Shown: in pieces, positions 56,660 through 64,000 of the stretch
Numbering within the stretch: position 1 is the first letter of the stretch
Layout: every line of letters starts with the position of its first letter
Assembly (NCBI GenBank): GCA_965212165.1
Contig: OZ243096.1
Coordinates: 1,116,001-1,180,000 of the forward strand
Length of the DNA stretch: 64,000 nt
Source: RHLJ01 sp965212165
GTDB lineage: Bacteria; Bacteroidota; Rhodothermia; Balneolales; Balneolaceae
Reading direction: 5' to 3'
Program-made: the position numbers and the translations under genes
The notes under the pieces: model-generated
What the model was told of the DNA's origin: nothing
The model's input: the letters and a program-made list of their open reading frames with translations, nothing else
Database searches by the model: none

Positions 56660-57061
56660 ATGGCTAAAAAAGCTGAAAAAACTGACAAAAGAGTATCTCC
56701 TTATAATGATGAAGAGCTAGAATATTTTAGACAAATTATTCTGAAAAAAAGAGATGATGCGGAAGATGAACTTAATACTTTACAAAAATCTCTAAGAGAG
56801 AGCATGGAGAATGCATCTGATGAGTCTGCGTACTCATTTCATATGGCAGATGCAGGTACAGATGCTCAAGAGCGAGAAAAAACGTACATGCTATTTAATC
56901 GTACACGGAAATTCGTGAAATACCTTGATGACGCGATAAGCCGTATCGATAATAAAACATATGGTTTATGTAAGGTTACTGGAAATAAGATCTCAAAAGG
57001 TAGATTGGAAGCAGTACCGCATACTCAATTAAGTATTGATGCGAAACTAAAACGCCGTTAA
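56660..57061 (+). CDS. TraR/DksA family protein with degenerate zinc finger
   Basis: A 133-residue DksA-like protein. The coiled coil (about 18-85) includes ADAGTDAQEREKTYM. The zinc-finger region reads YGLCKVTGNKISKGRLEAVPHTQLSI: one cysteine remains and the other three canonical positions are Thr or other residues, as is usual for the Bacteroidetes form. It may bind RNA polymerase. It is 10 bases after ileS and 10 bases before lspA. Confidence 0.88.
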   Translation: MAKKAEKTDKRVSPYNDEELEYFRQIILKKRDDAEDELNTLQKSLRESMENASDESAYSFHMADAGTDAQEREKTYMLFNRTRKFVKYLDDAISRIDNKTYGLCKVTGNKISKGRLEAVPHTQLSIDAKLKRR

Positions 57062-57071
57062 TTCTCTAAGT

Positions 57072-57662
57072 TTGACTTCTAAAAAACTACTAGCTTTATT
57101 TATTCCTGCTGTTATTGTTGTGGCCATCGATCAATTTACTAAGTGGATAATCAGGACTTCTCCTGAATTTCATAGGTATGAAATCATTGATGGCTGGTTA
57201 GCTTTCTATTATACCCAAAATGATGGCATGGCAATGGGGATTGATATATTTCCCACTCCTGTGATTAGCTTAATATCAATAGTCGCGACTATTGGTATAC
57301 TAGCGTATCTAATTTATACCATGGATAAAGCACCATTTGGTTACCTCATTTTTATGGGATTAGTAATTGGTGGGGCACTTGGTAATATTACTGATCGTTT
57401 AATTATGGGATTTATTGAAGGATATGGCGGTTTATTAGACGGTCATGTTGTTGATTTTATATATTTCAAACTTGAATTATTTGACCGACCAGTCTTTCCA
57501 TATATTTTTAATGTAGCTGATATCGCCATCTCAGTATCTATAATTTCGTTACTAATCTTCAATAAAAAACTCATGCCTCATGAGCATGAGGAAGAAGTAT
57601 CTGATAGTGAGTTAGAATCGTTAAATACTACCGAAATCATTGATTCTGACGAAAAGAAGTAG
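57072..57662 (+). CDS. lspA: Lipoprotein signal peptidase
   Basis: A 196-residue inner-membrane aspartic protease that processes prolipoproteins. Four helices are seen; VVAIDQFTKW, YTQNDGMAMG, LGNITDRLIMG and FNVADIAISV carry the conserved residues, the last two with the catalytic Asp. The start is TTG. The C-terminus has an acidic tail (EHEEEVSDSELE). It serves the many lipoproteins of this window. Confidence 0.94.
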   Translation: MTSKKLLALFIPAVIVVAIDQFTKWIIRTSPEFHRYEIIDGWLAFYYTQNDGMAMGIDIFPTPVISLISIVATIGILAYLIYTMDKAPFGYLIFMGLVIGGALGNITDRLIMGFIEGYGGLLDGHVVDFIYFKLELFDRPVFPYIFNVADIAISVSIISLLIFNKKLMPHEHEEEVSDSELESLNTTEIIDSDEKK

Positions 57663-57671
57663 GAATATTCT

Positions 57672-58862
57672 CTACTTTTCCAGAGAAGAATTATTTTTTT
57701 GGGCGAAAATATCTAGATCGTTTTCAAAAGTTACCTGGTCAACAATTTCTAAACCAAAACTTTTGATACCAATTCTTTTAACTGGATTATTAGTAAGGAG
57801 TTTTAATTTTCGAATTCCCAAAGCACGAAGTATTTGAGCTCCAACTCCATAATCGCGTGAATCACTTTTCTTTGGATTATTGTCGATCTCTTCTTCTTGT
57901 TGTGCTACTCTTCCTTCTTGCATAGCTTTTAGTGTACGAAGCTGATTTACTAGCACAGAACCCCTTTGATTACGGTTCATGTAAAGTACAACACCTTTTC
58001 CTTCTCTTTCGACTTGGAGCATAGCCTGATGAAGTTGTTCGCTTGTATCAGAATTTCTAGCTCCAAAAATATCTCCAATTAAATCAGATGAATGTACCCG
58101 AGTCAAAACGGGCTCACCTTTTGTCCAAGAACCTTTTGTTAATGCAAGATGGATATCACCAGTTAGGGTTTCTTCAAAAGCATGAAGGTTGAAATCGCCA
58201 TACATAGTTGGCATATTTACATCCATTACTTCTTTTACTAGACTCTCATTCTCATTTCTGTAAGCAATGAGTTCTTTAATAGTGATAAACTTCATGCCAA
58301 AGTCTTTGGCCATTTTAGCTAGATCAGGAACACGGGCCATTTCACCACTATCGAGCATAATTTCACAAATAATGCCTACAGGTTTAAGTCCTGCTAATCG
58401 AGCTAAATCTATCGCAGCTTCTGTGTGTCCTGCGCGTCGAAGTACACCACCCTCAGCAGCGATTAATGGGAAAACGTGACCTGGGCGTCTAAAATCTCCT
58501 GGCTTAGTTTCGTCATTTGTCATCTCACGGATCGTATTTGCACGGTCAGCTGCAGATATGCCAGTAGTTGTTTGACGTTTATGATCAATTGAAATAGTGA
58601 AGTTTGCTTCATCAGGGTCTGCACCTTCAACTACCATATTGTTCAAGTTGAATCTTTGAGCAACTTCTTTAGTGATTGGAGCACAAACTAAACCACGACC
58701 GTGGGTGACCATAAAGTTGATCGCTTCAGTTGTAACATTCTCAGCTGCCATGAGAAAATCACCTTCGTTTTCCCGATCTTCATCATCTACAACGATGATC
58801 ATTTTGCCATTTTTAATATCCTCGATGGCCTCGGGAATGGTATTGAAGCGAATTTCTTCCAA
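57672..58862 (-). CDS. ribB: DHBP synthase with inactive-looking GTP cyclohydrolase II-like domain (RibBX-type)
   Basis: A 396-residue fusion. The N-terminal 3,4-dihydroxy-2-butanone-4-phosphate synthase half (about 1-200) is intact: VVDDEDRENEGDFLMAAE and LRRAGHTEAAIDLARLAG. The C-terminal GTP cyclohydrolase II-like half is degenerate: the three zinc cysteines are Asp260, Ser271 and Thr273 (VHSSDLIGD, RNSDTSEQ), and the catalytic QEGRG loop is NRNQRGS (296-302). The fold looks preserved (SRDYGVGAQILRALG, LLTNNPVKRIG). Riboflavin synthesis would need another RibA. TTG start, one base after yajC. Confidence 0.9.
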   Translation of the reverse strand: MEEIRFNTIPEAIEDIKNGKMIIVVDDEDRENEGDFLMAAENVTTEAINFMVTHGRGLVCAPITKEVAQRFNLNNMVVEGADPDEANFTISIDHKRQTTTGISAADRANTIREMTNDETKPGDFRRPGHVFPLIAAEGGVLRRAGHTEAAIDLARLAGLKPVGIICEIMLDSGEMARVPDLAKMAKDFGMKFITIKELIAYRNENESLVKEVMDVNMPTMYGDFNLHAFEETLTGDIHLALTKGSWTKGEPVLTRVHSSDLIGDIFGARNSDTSEQLHQAMLQVEREGKGVVLYMNRNQRGSVLVNQLRTLKAMQEGRVAQQEEEIDNNPKKSDSRDYGVGAQILRALGIRKLKLLTNNPVKRIGIKSFGLEIVDQVTFENDLDIFAQKNNSSLEK

Positions 58863-58863
58863 C

Positions 58864-59202
58864 TTATTTTTTCTCTGAGTCTTTCTTTTCAGGTTTATTC
58901 GGATTTACATCTGTGATTGCAGATTTTAAGAAACGAATTTTTACGTTGCTTCCAACTTCAACTAATACAGAATCGTCTTCAATAGCATTCAAGATACCAA
59001 TGATACCAGATGAGGTAACTACTTTGTCACCTTTCTTCATTTCATTAACTTTTCGGGTAATTTCTTTCTGTCTTTGACTTTGAGGACGAATGATGAAGAA
59101 ATAAAATACGAGGAAAATCCCACCAAGGAATACAAGGTTGATGATTCCACCATTTGGGTCACCACTTGGACTACCCATAAACAAAAGAGATAAATTTGTC
59201 AT
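58864..59202 (-). CDS. yajC: Preprotein translocase subunit YajC
   Basis: A 112-residue protein with one membrane helix (about 20-40), the motif FYFFIIRPQSQRQKE and a small cytoplasmic domain (MKKGDKVVTSSGIIG ... VEVGSNVKIRFLKSAI). It associates with SecDF. It is followed at once by the ribB-like gene. Confidence 0.95.
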   Translation of the reverse strand: MTNLSLLFMGSPSGDPNGGIINLVFLGGIFLVFYFFIIRPQSQRQKEITRKVNEMKKGDKVVTSSGIIGILNAIEDDSVLVEVGSNVKIRFLKSAITDVNPNKPEKKDSEKK

Positions 59203-59260
59203 AGTTGATTAGTATAATTTCGAATTTGATTAAGCGTAAAAAGATAAGGTAAAAACTAAT

Positions 59261-59288
59261 GAACATCGAACATTGAACAAGGAACTTT
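59261..59288. repeat. Four-unit heptamer repeat upstream of yajC
   Basis: GAACATC, GAACATT, GAACAAG and GAACTTT follow each other with an exact seven-base period in the gap between the DUF4249 gene and yajC. Confidence 0.6.
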
Positions 59289-59309
59289 AAAATGATTTTA
59301 GAAAGCCAA

Positions 59310-60290
59310 TTACATCTCTTTAACTACAATAATAACAGCCCATGGTCTGTGTGCAGAGAAATATCCAACGCCGTTTTTAATATTAGTTGGATGATTAACA
59401 GGCTCATTAGCAAGTGAAGAAAGAATTCCACCTGATCGCTTTCTTGCTTCAAGAAAGTTAAAATATCCTTCACTTACATTTGTAATTACTACTAAAGCTG
59501 AATCTATACTTGATGTAAATTCAATGACATCATCTTTTCTAATTACTCCATTTTCAGCACCACGATCAGTCAAAAGTTGCTCATATATTAAGAAGCCTCC
59601 ATCTGAGAAGAATAGATCATTCTGAATTGAGTCGGTTCGAGAAGTATCTGGATCAGTAAACTGATAGGCTTGAACTACATAGAAGTTTTCACCAATAGGA
59701 TCTAGGATATTATATGAGAAATCAGTTAAAAAATTTAGACTCGTATCTCTTCTAGAGACTATAATCGAATCAACTTCTACCTGTGGTAAAAGTAAGCTTT
59801 CGGCAGATATAGTTTCTGATGTTGTGGAGTCAAAAACAGTCAATTTCATGAGCTGGAAATCTTCAAATCTCTGAAGTTGAGTACCATAAAGCCCTTGAAT
59901 ATCAAAGACAGATTCCAAAGTATCTATAAAGCCTTCATATTCTAAAGTAACAAATGCATGGTCTAATAATAGTCGATTTAATGCATCTTGAGTTAGATCA
60001 TTAGCGTCTTCAACAGATAATGCAGAAAAACTTCTAGATAGCGCAACAAACATTGTTTCAGAGGGGCCAATTAAAGAAGAAACTGCAATCTGTTGCTCAG
60101 CAGGGTCAACAGAGATTGGGAGGTTTTCAATCGAACAAGAGGTAGAAAACCAACTAAAAACATAAATAAATAGTATAAATTTTTGCGAACGGAGTATAGA
60201 AGTTCTTGAAAATCTATTTGTGAGTTTTAACAAATGAGGCAGTAATAGTTTACTCATAAACGGAACACCTATGTTTTTTAAAAAACTCAT
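59310..60290 (-). CDS. DUF4249 family lipoprotein
   Basis: A 326-residue protein with a hydrophobic segment ending in the lipobox-like FSTSC near residue 52, then a beta-rich DUF4249 domain ending in NHPTNIKNGVGYFSAHRP. Family members sit beside TonB receptors as surface lipoproteins. The ATG at 60290 overlaps the receptor gene by ATGA, but it gives a long leader of about 52 residues; an ATG at 60257 would shorten it. The true start is uncertain. Confidence 0.82.
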   Translation of the reverse strand: MSFLKNIGVPFMSKLLLPHLLKLTNRFSRTSILRSQKFILFIYVFSWFSTSCSIENLPISVDPAEQQIAVSSLIGPSETMFVALSRSFSALSVEDANDLTQDALNRLLLDHAFVTLEYEGFIDTLESVFDIQGLYGTQLQRFEDFQLMKLTVFDSTTSETISAESLLLPQVEVDSIIVSRRDTSLNFLTDFSYNILDPIGENFYVVQAYQFTDPDTSRTDSIQNDLFFSDGGFLIYEQLLTDRGAENGVIRKDDVIEFTSSIDSALVVITNVSEGYFNFLEARKRSGGILSSLANEPVNHPTNIKNGVGYFSAHRPWAVIIVVKEM

Positions 60291-62578
60291 TTCGATGAAA
60301 AATTAAAATTATAGGCAATGGATGGTATGAAGCCAAATAAACCTTGTTGTACGTATTCGTAATTGACTCCATTACTCTGAATATCTACACGAAATGGAGC
60401 TGCACGGTTATAAAAATTATAAGCACCAATATGCCATTCTCCACCAAAACGTCTTTTTCCTCTTGGTTTCAAAATAAAGTTGATATCCAGTCTATGTGAT
60501 GAACTGAGTTGAGTTCCATTTCTTGATCCATAAATTGGAATAAGTTCAATTTCTGTAAAAGAAGCATTAGGCATTAAAAACTGACCCGTTTGAGGAGTAA
60601 ACCACGCTCCAGACTGAAAACTCCAAACGGCAGAGAAAGTAACTCGATCATTTAGTTCGATCATTGTTACTAGATTTGCTACATGTCTACGATCAAATTT
60701 GGCTGGATATGTGTTTCCATTATTTAAGTCATCAAAATTCCGAGATGTTTTAGAAAGAGAATATGAAACCCAACCTGTAAACGAGCCATATTTTTTCCTA
60801 AGTAAGAATTCTATACCAAAAGAATCACCTTTGCCAGCAATCAACTCTCTTTCAAAATTGTCATTGAGAATTAGACTAGCACCTTCTCGGTATTCAATCA
60901 AATTATTGAGATTTTTAAAATAGGTTTCGATGGTTAGACTTAGCTGATTCTTAGGAAAAATCCGTGTATAACCTATTGCAAATTGATGAGAGCGTTGTGG
61001 TTTAACATTACGAGTAACTGGATACCAAAGATCTGTAGGAAGTGCTATTGAAGAAGAAGAAACGCGATGCATATATTGCCTCATTAAGCTATAACTAGCT
61101 TTAACTGAGTTTTGATTATCTAACTTGTATCTAGCCGACAACCTTGGTTCAGGACCAGAATAGAGTTTCTTTTCAGTGAGGGTGAAAGAATAACGGAGCC
61201 CAATATTCAATTTTAATTGATCTGAAATATCTCGTTCATTTCCTCCATAAATAGCCCATTCCGTATTTTCAATGAGGTCTCCTTTTCGATTATCTACAAA
61301 ATCGCCAATATCACCCGAAGTGCTTACCACATTTGGACGAAAGAAATGGGAAACGGACTGAGCTCCGAAAACATATTTATTTTCTGTACTCTCAAAATAT
61401 TGCCAGTCAGCTTTTACTCCAACATCTTGAATTTGAGACCGAATAAGTAAAGAATTATCAATGAAATCTCCTTGAATGTCATATTTAAATCGAGTTTGAT
61501 GTATCGTTACATTAGAGAATAATTTTTGATTCCCATAAATATGATTCCATCTTAAAGTTGAAGTGAAATTTCCAAGGTTAAAGCCAAAATTAAGGTCTTC
61601 ATCCCCTTCATCTTCACCTGAAGTTTCGTCGAAGGCAAGTACATCATCACCAAAATATGAGCTAAAATAAATTCGATCGTTATTACTAATTTTATAATTA
61701 AGCTTCGCATTGTAATCATAGAAATAGTATGGAAGATTAGAACCAAGTAGCTTAAAAACCCTATCAATATAGGTGCGCCGAGCTGAAAGCATAAAGCTCA
61801 TACGGTCTTTTATAATAGGTCCGTCAATCGTTAGACGAGAAGTCAAGAGCCCTAAACCACCTCGAATATTATAACGTTGTTGACTCCCATCATTCATTCT
61901 AACATCCATTACTGAGGAAAGGCGCCCACCATAATCTGCTGAGAAGCCACCTTTAACAATATCGACATCTTTGATGGCGTCAGCATTGAACACAGAAAAG
62001 AATCCAAATAGATGACCGAGATTATAAACTACAGCATCATCTAATACTACAAGGTTTTGATCATCAGTCCCACCACGGACAAACATACCCGAAGTTCCTT
62101 CATTCCCCGAAGTAACTCCAGGTAAAAGTTGAGTAATTTTAATTAAATCTGCCTCCCCGCCTAATGTTGGAATATTTTGGATTTCTTCTGGTCGAATTCG
62201 GAAAGTACTCATTCGAGTTGAATTGACTTCTTCCTGTAATTCAAGTCGTGTTGCGGAAACTTCGATTTCACCAATTTCACCGACTTGTTCCTTTAAGTAA
62301 AAATCAAGGGTGGTGTTTTCTGTTAAGGTGATTGTGGTGTCAGACTGTTCATATCCCAGGTATGAAACCTGAAGGTTGAATGTAGACTCTTTTACTGTTA
62401 AAGAATAAAATCCATATACATTTGTGGCAGTACCATTTTTAGTTTCAACAAGAAATAAAGTGGCTCCTGGCAAAGCTTCTCCATCACTTTTATCATAAAT
62501 ATGACCGCTCAGTGTATACTGAGCATATAGACTAGAACTGAAAGTAAAAAGGATGAGAAATACATAAATTTTCTTCAT
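60287..62578 (-). CDS. TonB-dependent receptor paired with DUF4249
   Basis: A 763-residue outer-membrane transporter. Signal peptide (SSLYA-Q), carboxypeptidase-regulatory-like domain (about 20-105: LSGHIYDKSDGEALPGATLF), plug (about 115-225: TSGMFVRGGTDDQNLVVLDD) and barrel with FKPRGKRR-type late strands. It is the middle gene of small barrel / receptor / DUF4249. The ligand is unknown; receptors paired with DUF4249 are not well characterised. Confidence 0.92.
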   Translation of the reverse strand: MKKIYVFLILFTFSSSLYAQYTLSGHIYDKSDGEALPGATLFLVETKNGTATNVYGFYSLTVKESTFNLQVSYLGYEQSDTTITLTENTTLDFYLKEQVGEIGEIEVSATRLELQEEVNSTRMSTFRIRPEEIQNIPTLGGEADLIKITQLLPGVTSGNEGTSGMFVRGGTDDQNLVVLDDAVVYNLGHLFGFFSVFNADAIKDVDIVKGGFSADYGGRLSSVMDVRMNDGSQQRYNIRGGLGLLTSRLTIDGPIIKDRMSFMLSARRTYIDRVFKLLGSNLPYYFYDYNAKLNYKISNNDRIYFSSYFGDDVLAFDETSGEDEGDEDLNFGFNLGNFTSTLRWNHIYGNQKLFSNVTIHQTRFKYDIQGDFIDNSLLIRSQIQDVGVKADWQYFESTENKYVFGAQSVSHFFRPNVVSTSGDIGDFVDNRKGDLIENTEWAIYGGNERDISDQLKLNIGLRYSFTLTEKKLYSGPEPRLSARYKLDNQNSVKASYSLMRQYMHRVSSSSIALPTDLWYPVTRNVKPQRSHQFAIGYTRIFPKNQLSLTIETYFKNLNNLIEYREGASLILNDNFERELIAGKGDSFGIEFLLRKKYGSFTGWVSYSLSKTSRNFDDLNNGNTYPAKFDRRHVANLVTMIELNDRVTFSAVWSFQSGAWFTPQTGQFLMPNASFTEIELIPIYGSRNGTQLSSSHRLDINFILKPRGKRRFGGEWHIGAYNFYNRAAPFRVDIQSNGVNYEYVQQGLFGFIPSIAYNFNFSSK

Positions 62579-62580
62579 GA

Positions 62581-63321
62581 TTATCTCTCCCTAAACTTAA
62601 AGTAAAGACTTAAGCTAGCTCCTTGAAAGGTTATAATTACTGGATTCCCATCAATTTTCTGAAATTGAAAACCAGGATTAGTTGTAAAAGAGAGCGAAAT
62701 ATTTTTTATCACTTTAAATCTAATACCCATAGGAATACTTAATCCAAAAGAAGCTGATTGCCTCGCAAAGAAAGAATATTCTTGTTCTATAGATAAGGAT
62801 TCTGTTGTAGTGATTAGTTCTGAAGTTTTAGCTGATACTGGAATACCAAAATTTAGGATTCCACCTGCCATAAAGGTGAATCTATTATCAGGAGTATGCA
62901 CATAATTATATCCCGATTTAAGAAAAAAGAACTCAGATTTAGACCGTAATGAAGTAGAAGTTGATAGCGAGTCTTGGAATGTCCCAGAGAGTTCATATAA
63001 ATCAGTTGTGAATGAGCTAGCTTCAAATCCAGCTATAAATTGATGCTTTGAACTACTTTTTAAATGAAATATAAAATCGATTGAAAAGGCATTTTTGGAA
63101 GTTTCGTTTGATCTAGATAATTCAGAAATATTTTTTGTACGAAAAAGAAGTGGGTTTTTGGTATTCCCATTAAAATTCGAATAAGTAGGAAGTGTACTTT
63201 CACCAGTTTGATTTGGGAGACTTATTTCGATTGCATCAAACACAATAATCTGGGCACACAACTCACTAGGTATGAAGAGCATCAAAAATACTAATACAAG
63301 TTTACTATAACCTGAAATCAA
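62581..63321 (-). CDS. Small outer-membrane barrel-like protein of unknown function
   Basis: A 246-residue exported protein with signal peptide ending LCA-Q and alternating beta strands to the end (SLSLYFKFRER). No family recognised. The start is TTG, supported by GGGAG four bases upstream; the first ATG would cut the signal peptide. It ends two bases before the TonB receptor start, so it is the first gene of that operon. Confidence 0.72.
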   Translation of the reverse strand: MISGYSKLVLVFLMLFIPSELCAQIIVFDAIEISLPNQTGESTLPTYSNFNGNTKNPLLFRTKNISELSRSNETSKNAFSIDFIFHLKSSSKHQFIAGFEASSFTTDLYELSGTFQDSLSTSTSLRSKSEFFFLKSGYNYVHTPDNRFTFMAGGILNFGIPVSAKTSELITTTESLSIEQEYSFFARQSASFGLSIPMGIRFKVIKNISLSFTTNPGFQFQKIDGNPVIITFQGASLSLYFKFRER

Positions 63322-63365
63322 ATAACTCCCTTTTGTTTCGAGAAATGAAGTTAGAGAAAGGGACT

Positions 63366-64000
63366 TTAATTATAAAACTTCTTTCCTTCCTTAGCATATT
63401 CATTCAAAATACCAGAGGGTTTGAATCTTGGTCCGAATTCCACTGAAAAATCATTTAATTGATCAACTGTTTTTTGAATTCCAACCTGATCTAAATATCT
63501 AAATGGTCCTCCTGTGAATGGAGGGAATCCTAAACCTAGAATTGCTCCAAGATCACCATCGGTGGGAGATTTAAGTATATTTTCTTCTAAACAATAAGCT
63601 GCTTCGTTAATCATCATCAGAGCCATTCGTAATTGAGTGGTTTCTGTATCAGGGTTATTCCTAGAAGCACCTCCAAAAAAGGAATAGACATCACTATTTA
63701 CAACTTTCTTCTTTCCTGAGTAAGAGTACATTCCTTTTTTATTCTTTCTTCCCAAATATCCAGCTTTAAATAACTCATGAGCTTTTGTGGAAGATTTACC
63801 ACCACGCGAATTAAAAATAGGAGCCATTGTTTCGCCAACATGAGCACCAACATCCATTCCAACTTCATCTAGTAATGCCATTGGTCCAACAGGATAACCA
63901 AACTGCTTCATTATCTTATCTAGGAATTCTATAGAAGCTCCTTCTTCTAATAGCAATAATGCTTCATTTATATATGGAGCCAATATCCGGGTGGTGTAAA
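63366..64000 (-). CDS. FadJ-type 3-hydroxyacyl-CoA dehydrogenase, C-terminal part (truncated by window)
   Basis: The C-terminal 211 residues of a fatty-acid oxidation multifunctional enzyme. YTTRILAPYINEALLLLEEG and FGYPVGPMALLDEVGMDVG are typical of the 3-hydroxyacyl-CoA dehydrogenase C-terminal domain, and GLGFPPFTGGPFRYLDQVG of its second copy in FadB/FadJ. The frame is open to the window edge; the TTG at 63983 is internal. It would act in beta-oxidation with a thiolase encoded elsewhere. Confidence 0.92.
   Translation of the reverse strand, partial: YTTRILAPYINEALLLLEEGASIEFLDKIMKQFGYPVGPMALLDEVGMDVGAHVGETMAPIFNSRGGKSSTKAHELFKAGYLGRKNKKGMYSYSGKKKVVNSDVYSFFGGASRNNPDTETTQLRMALMMINEAAYCLEENILKSPTDGDLGAILGLGFPPFTGGPFRYLDQVGIQKTVDQLNDFSVEFGPRFKPSGILNEYAKEGKKFYN

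Noticed and set aside
57657..57677. AAGTAG/CTACTT inverted repeat between lspA and ribB as a terminator
   Set aside because: Six pairs with a nine-base loop and a short T run; insufficient to call.
59203..59309. FMN riboswitch upstream of yajC-ribB
   Set aside because: The region is too short and lacks the FMN aptamer motifs; only the heptamer repeat is visible.

Overview
The window is AT-rich chromosomal DNA from a member of the Bacteroidota/Balneolota (FCB) group, most likely a marine Balneola-like bacterium. Supporting markers are SusC/FecA-style TonB receptors with N-terminal carboxypeptidase-regulatory domains, DUF4249, DUF4292, DUF4293 and DUF5686 proteins, a serine protease with a type IX secretion tail, a cysteine-depleted DksA, a Bacteroidetes-type small SRP RNA, and an arginine operon built on argF' (N-acyl-ornithine carbamoyltransferase). 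I see no phage, insertion sequence or CRISPR array. TTG and GTG starts are common. The identification is by recognition of sequence features, not by a database search.

Layout. 1-4.4 kb: the end of an RND efflux pump, a DUF4293 protein and an EamA transporter. 4.4-8.5 kb: a TonB receptor and a lipoprotein lytic transglycosylase. 8.5-11 kb: an RsbV/RsbW/RsbU-like partner-switching module without a sigma factor. 11-16.4 kb: a SPOR lipoprotein, a GlsB/YeaQ-like protein, tRNA-Arg(CCT), a DUF5686 outer-membrane protein, an OmpA/TSP3 lipoprotein and tRNA-Ala(GGC). 16.5-23.4 kb: a four-gene run (secreted protein, FecR-domain protein, large outer-membrane barrel, CHASE2 adenylate/guanylate cyclase) that looks like one envelope-signalling unit, followed by SRP RNA. 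23.5-36.8 kb, all minus strand: YpdA, a YheT-type hydrolase, an S8 protease, GtrA, a sugar epimerase, glycosyltransferase 2, an M28 peptidase, a small membrane protein, and the TPR / DUF4292 / EnvC-like envelope group.

36.9-45.9 kb: a complete arginine operon (GNAT acyltransferase, argG, argC, proC, argD, argF', argB, argE, argH), nearly all genes overlapping or touching. It is preceded by a 21-codon ORF ending in an arginine-codon run (T-R-R-I-P-R-R-R-stop) that overlaps a GC-rich hairpin. This looks like a ribosome-mediated attenuator for arginine and is the most interesting signal in the window.

46-64 kb: an exported AbgB-like amidohydrolase and a DinB-like protein, a BtuF-like protein without signal peptide, a flavin monooxygenase-like protein, fructosamine kinase, a TetR-fabF pair with repeated operator-like sites, a low-molecular-weight phosphatase, ileS-dksA-lspA, yajC and a ribBA whose GTP cyclohydrolase half has lost its catalytic residues, a small barrel / TonB receptor / DUF4249 uptake operon, and the C-terminus of a FadJ-type enzyme cut by the window edge.
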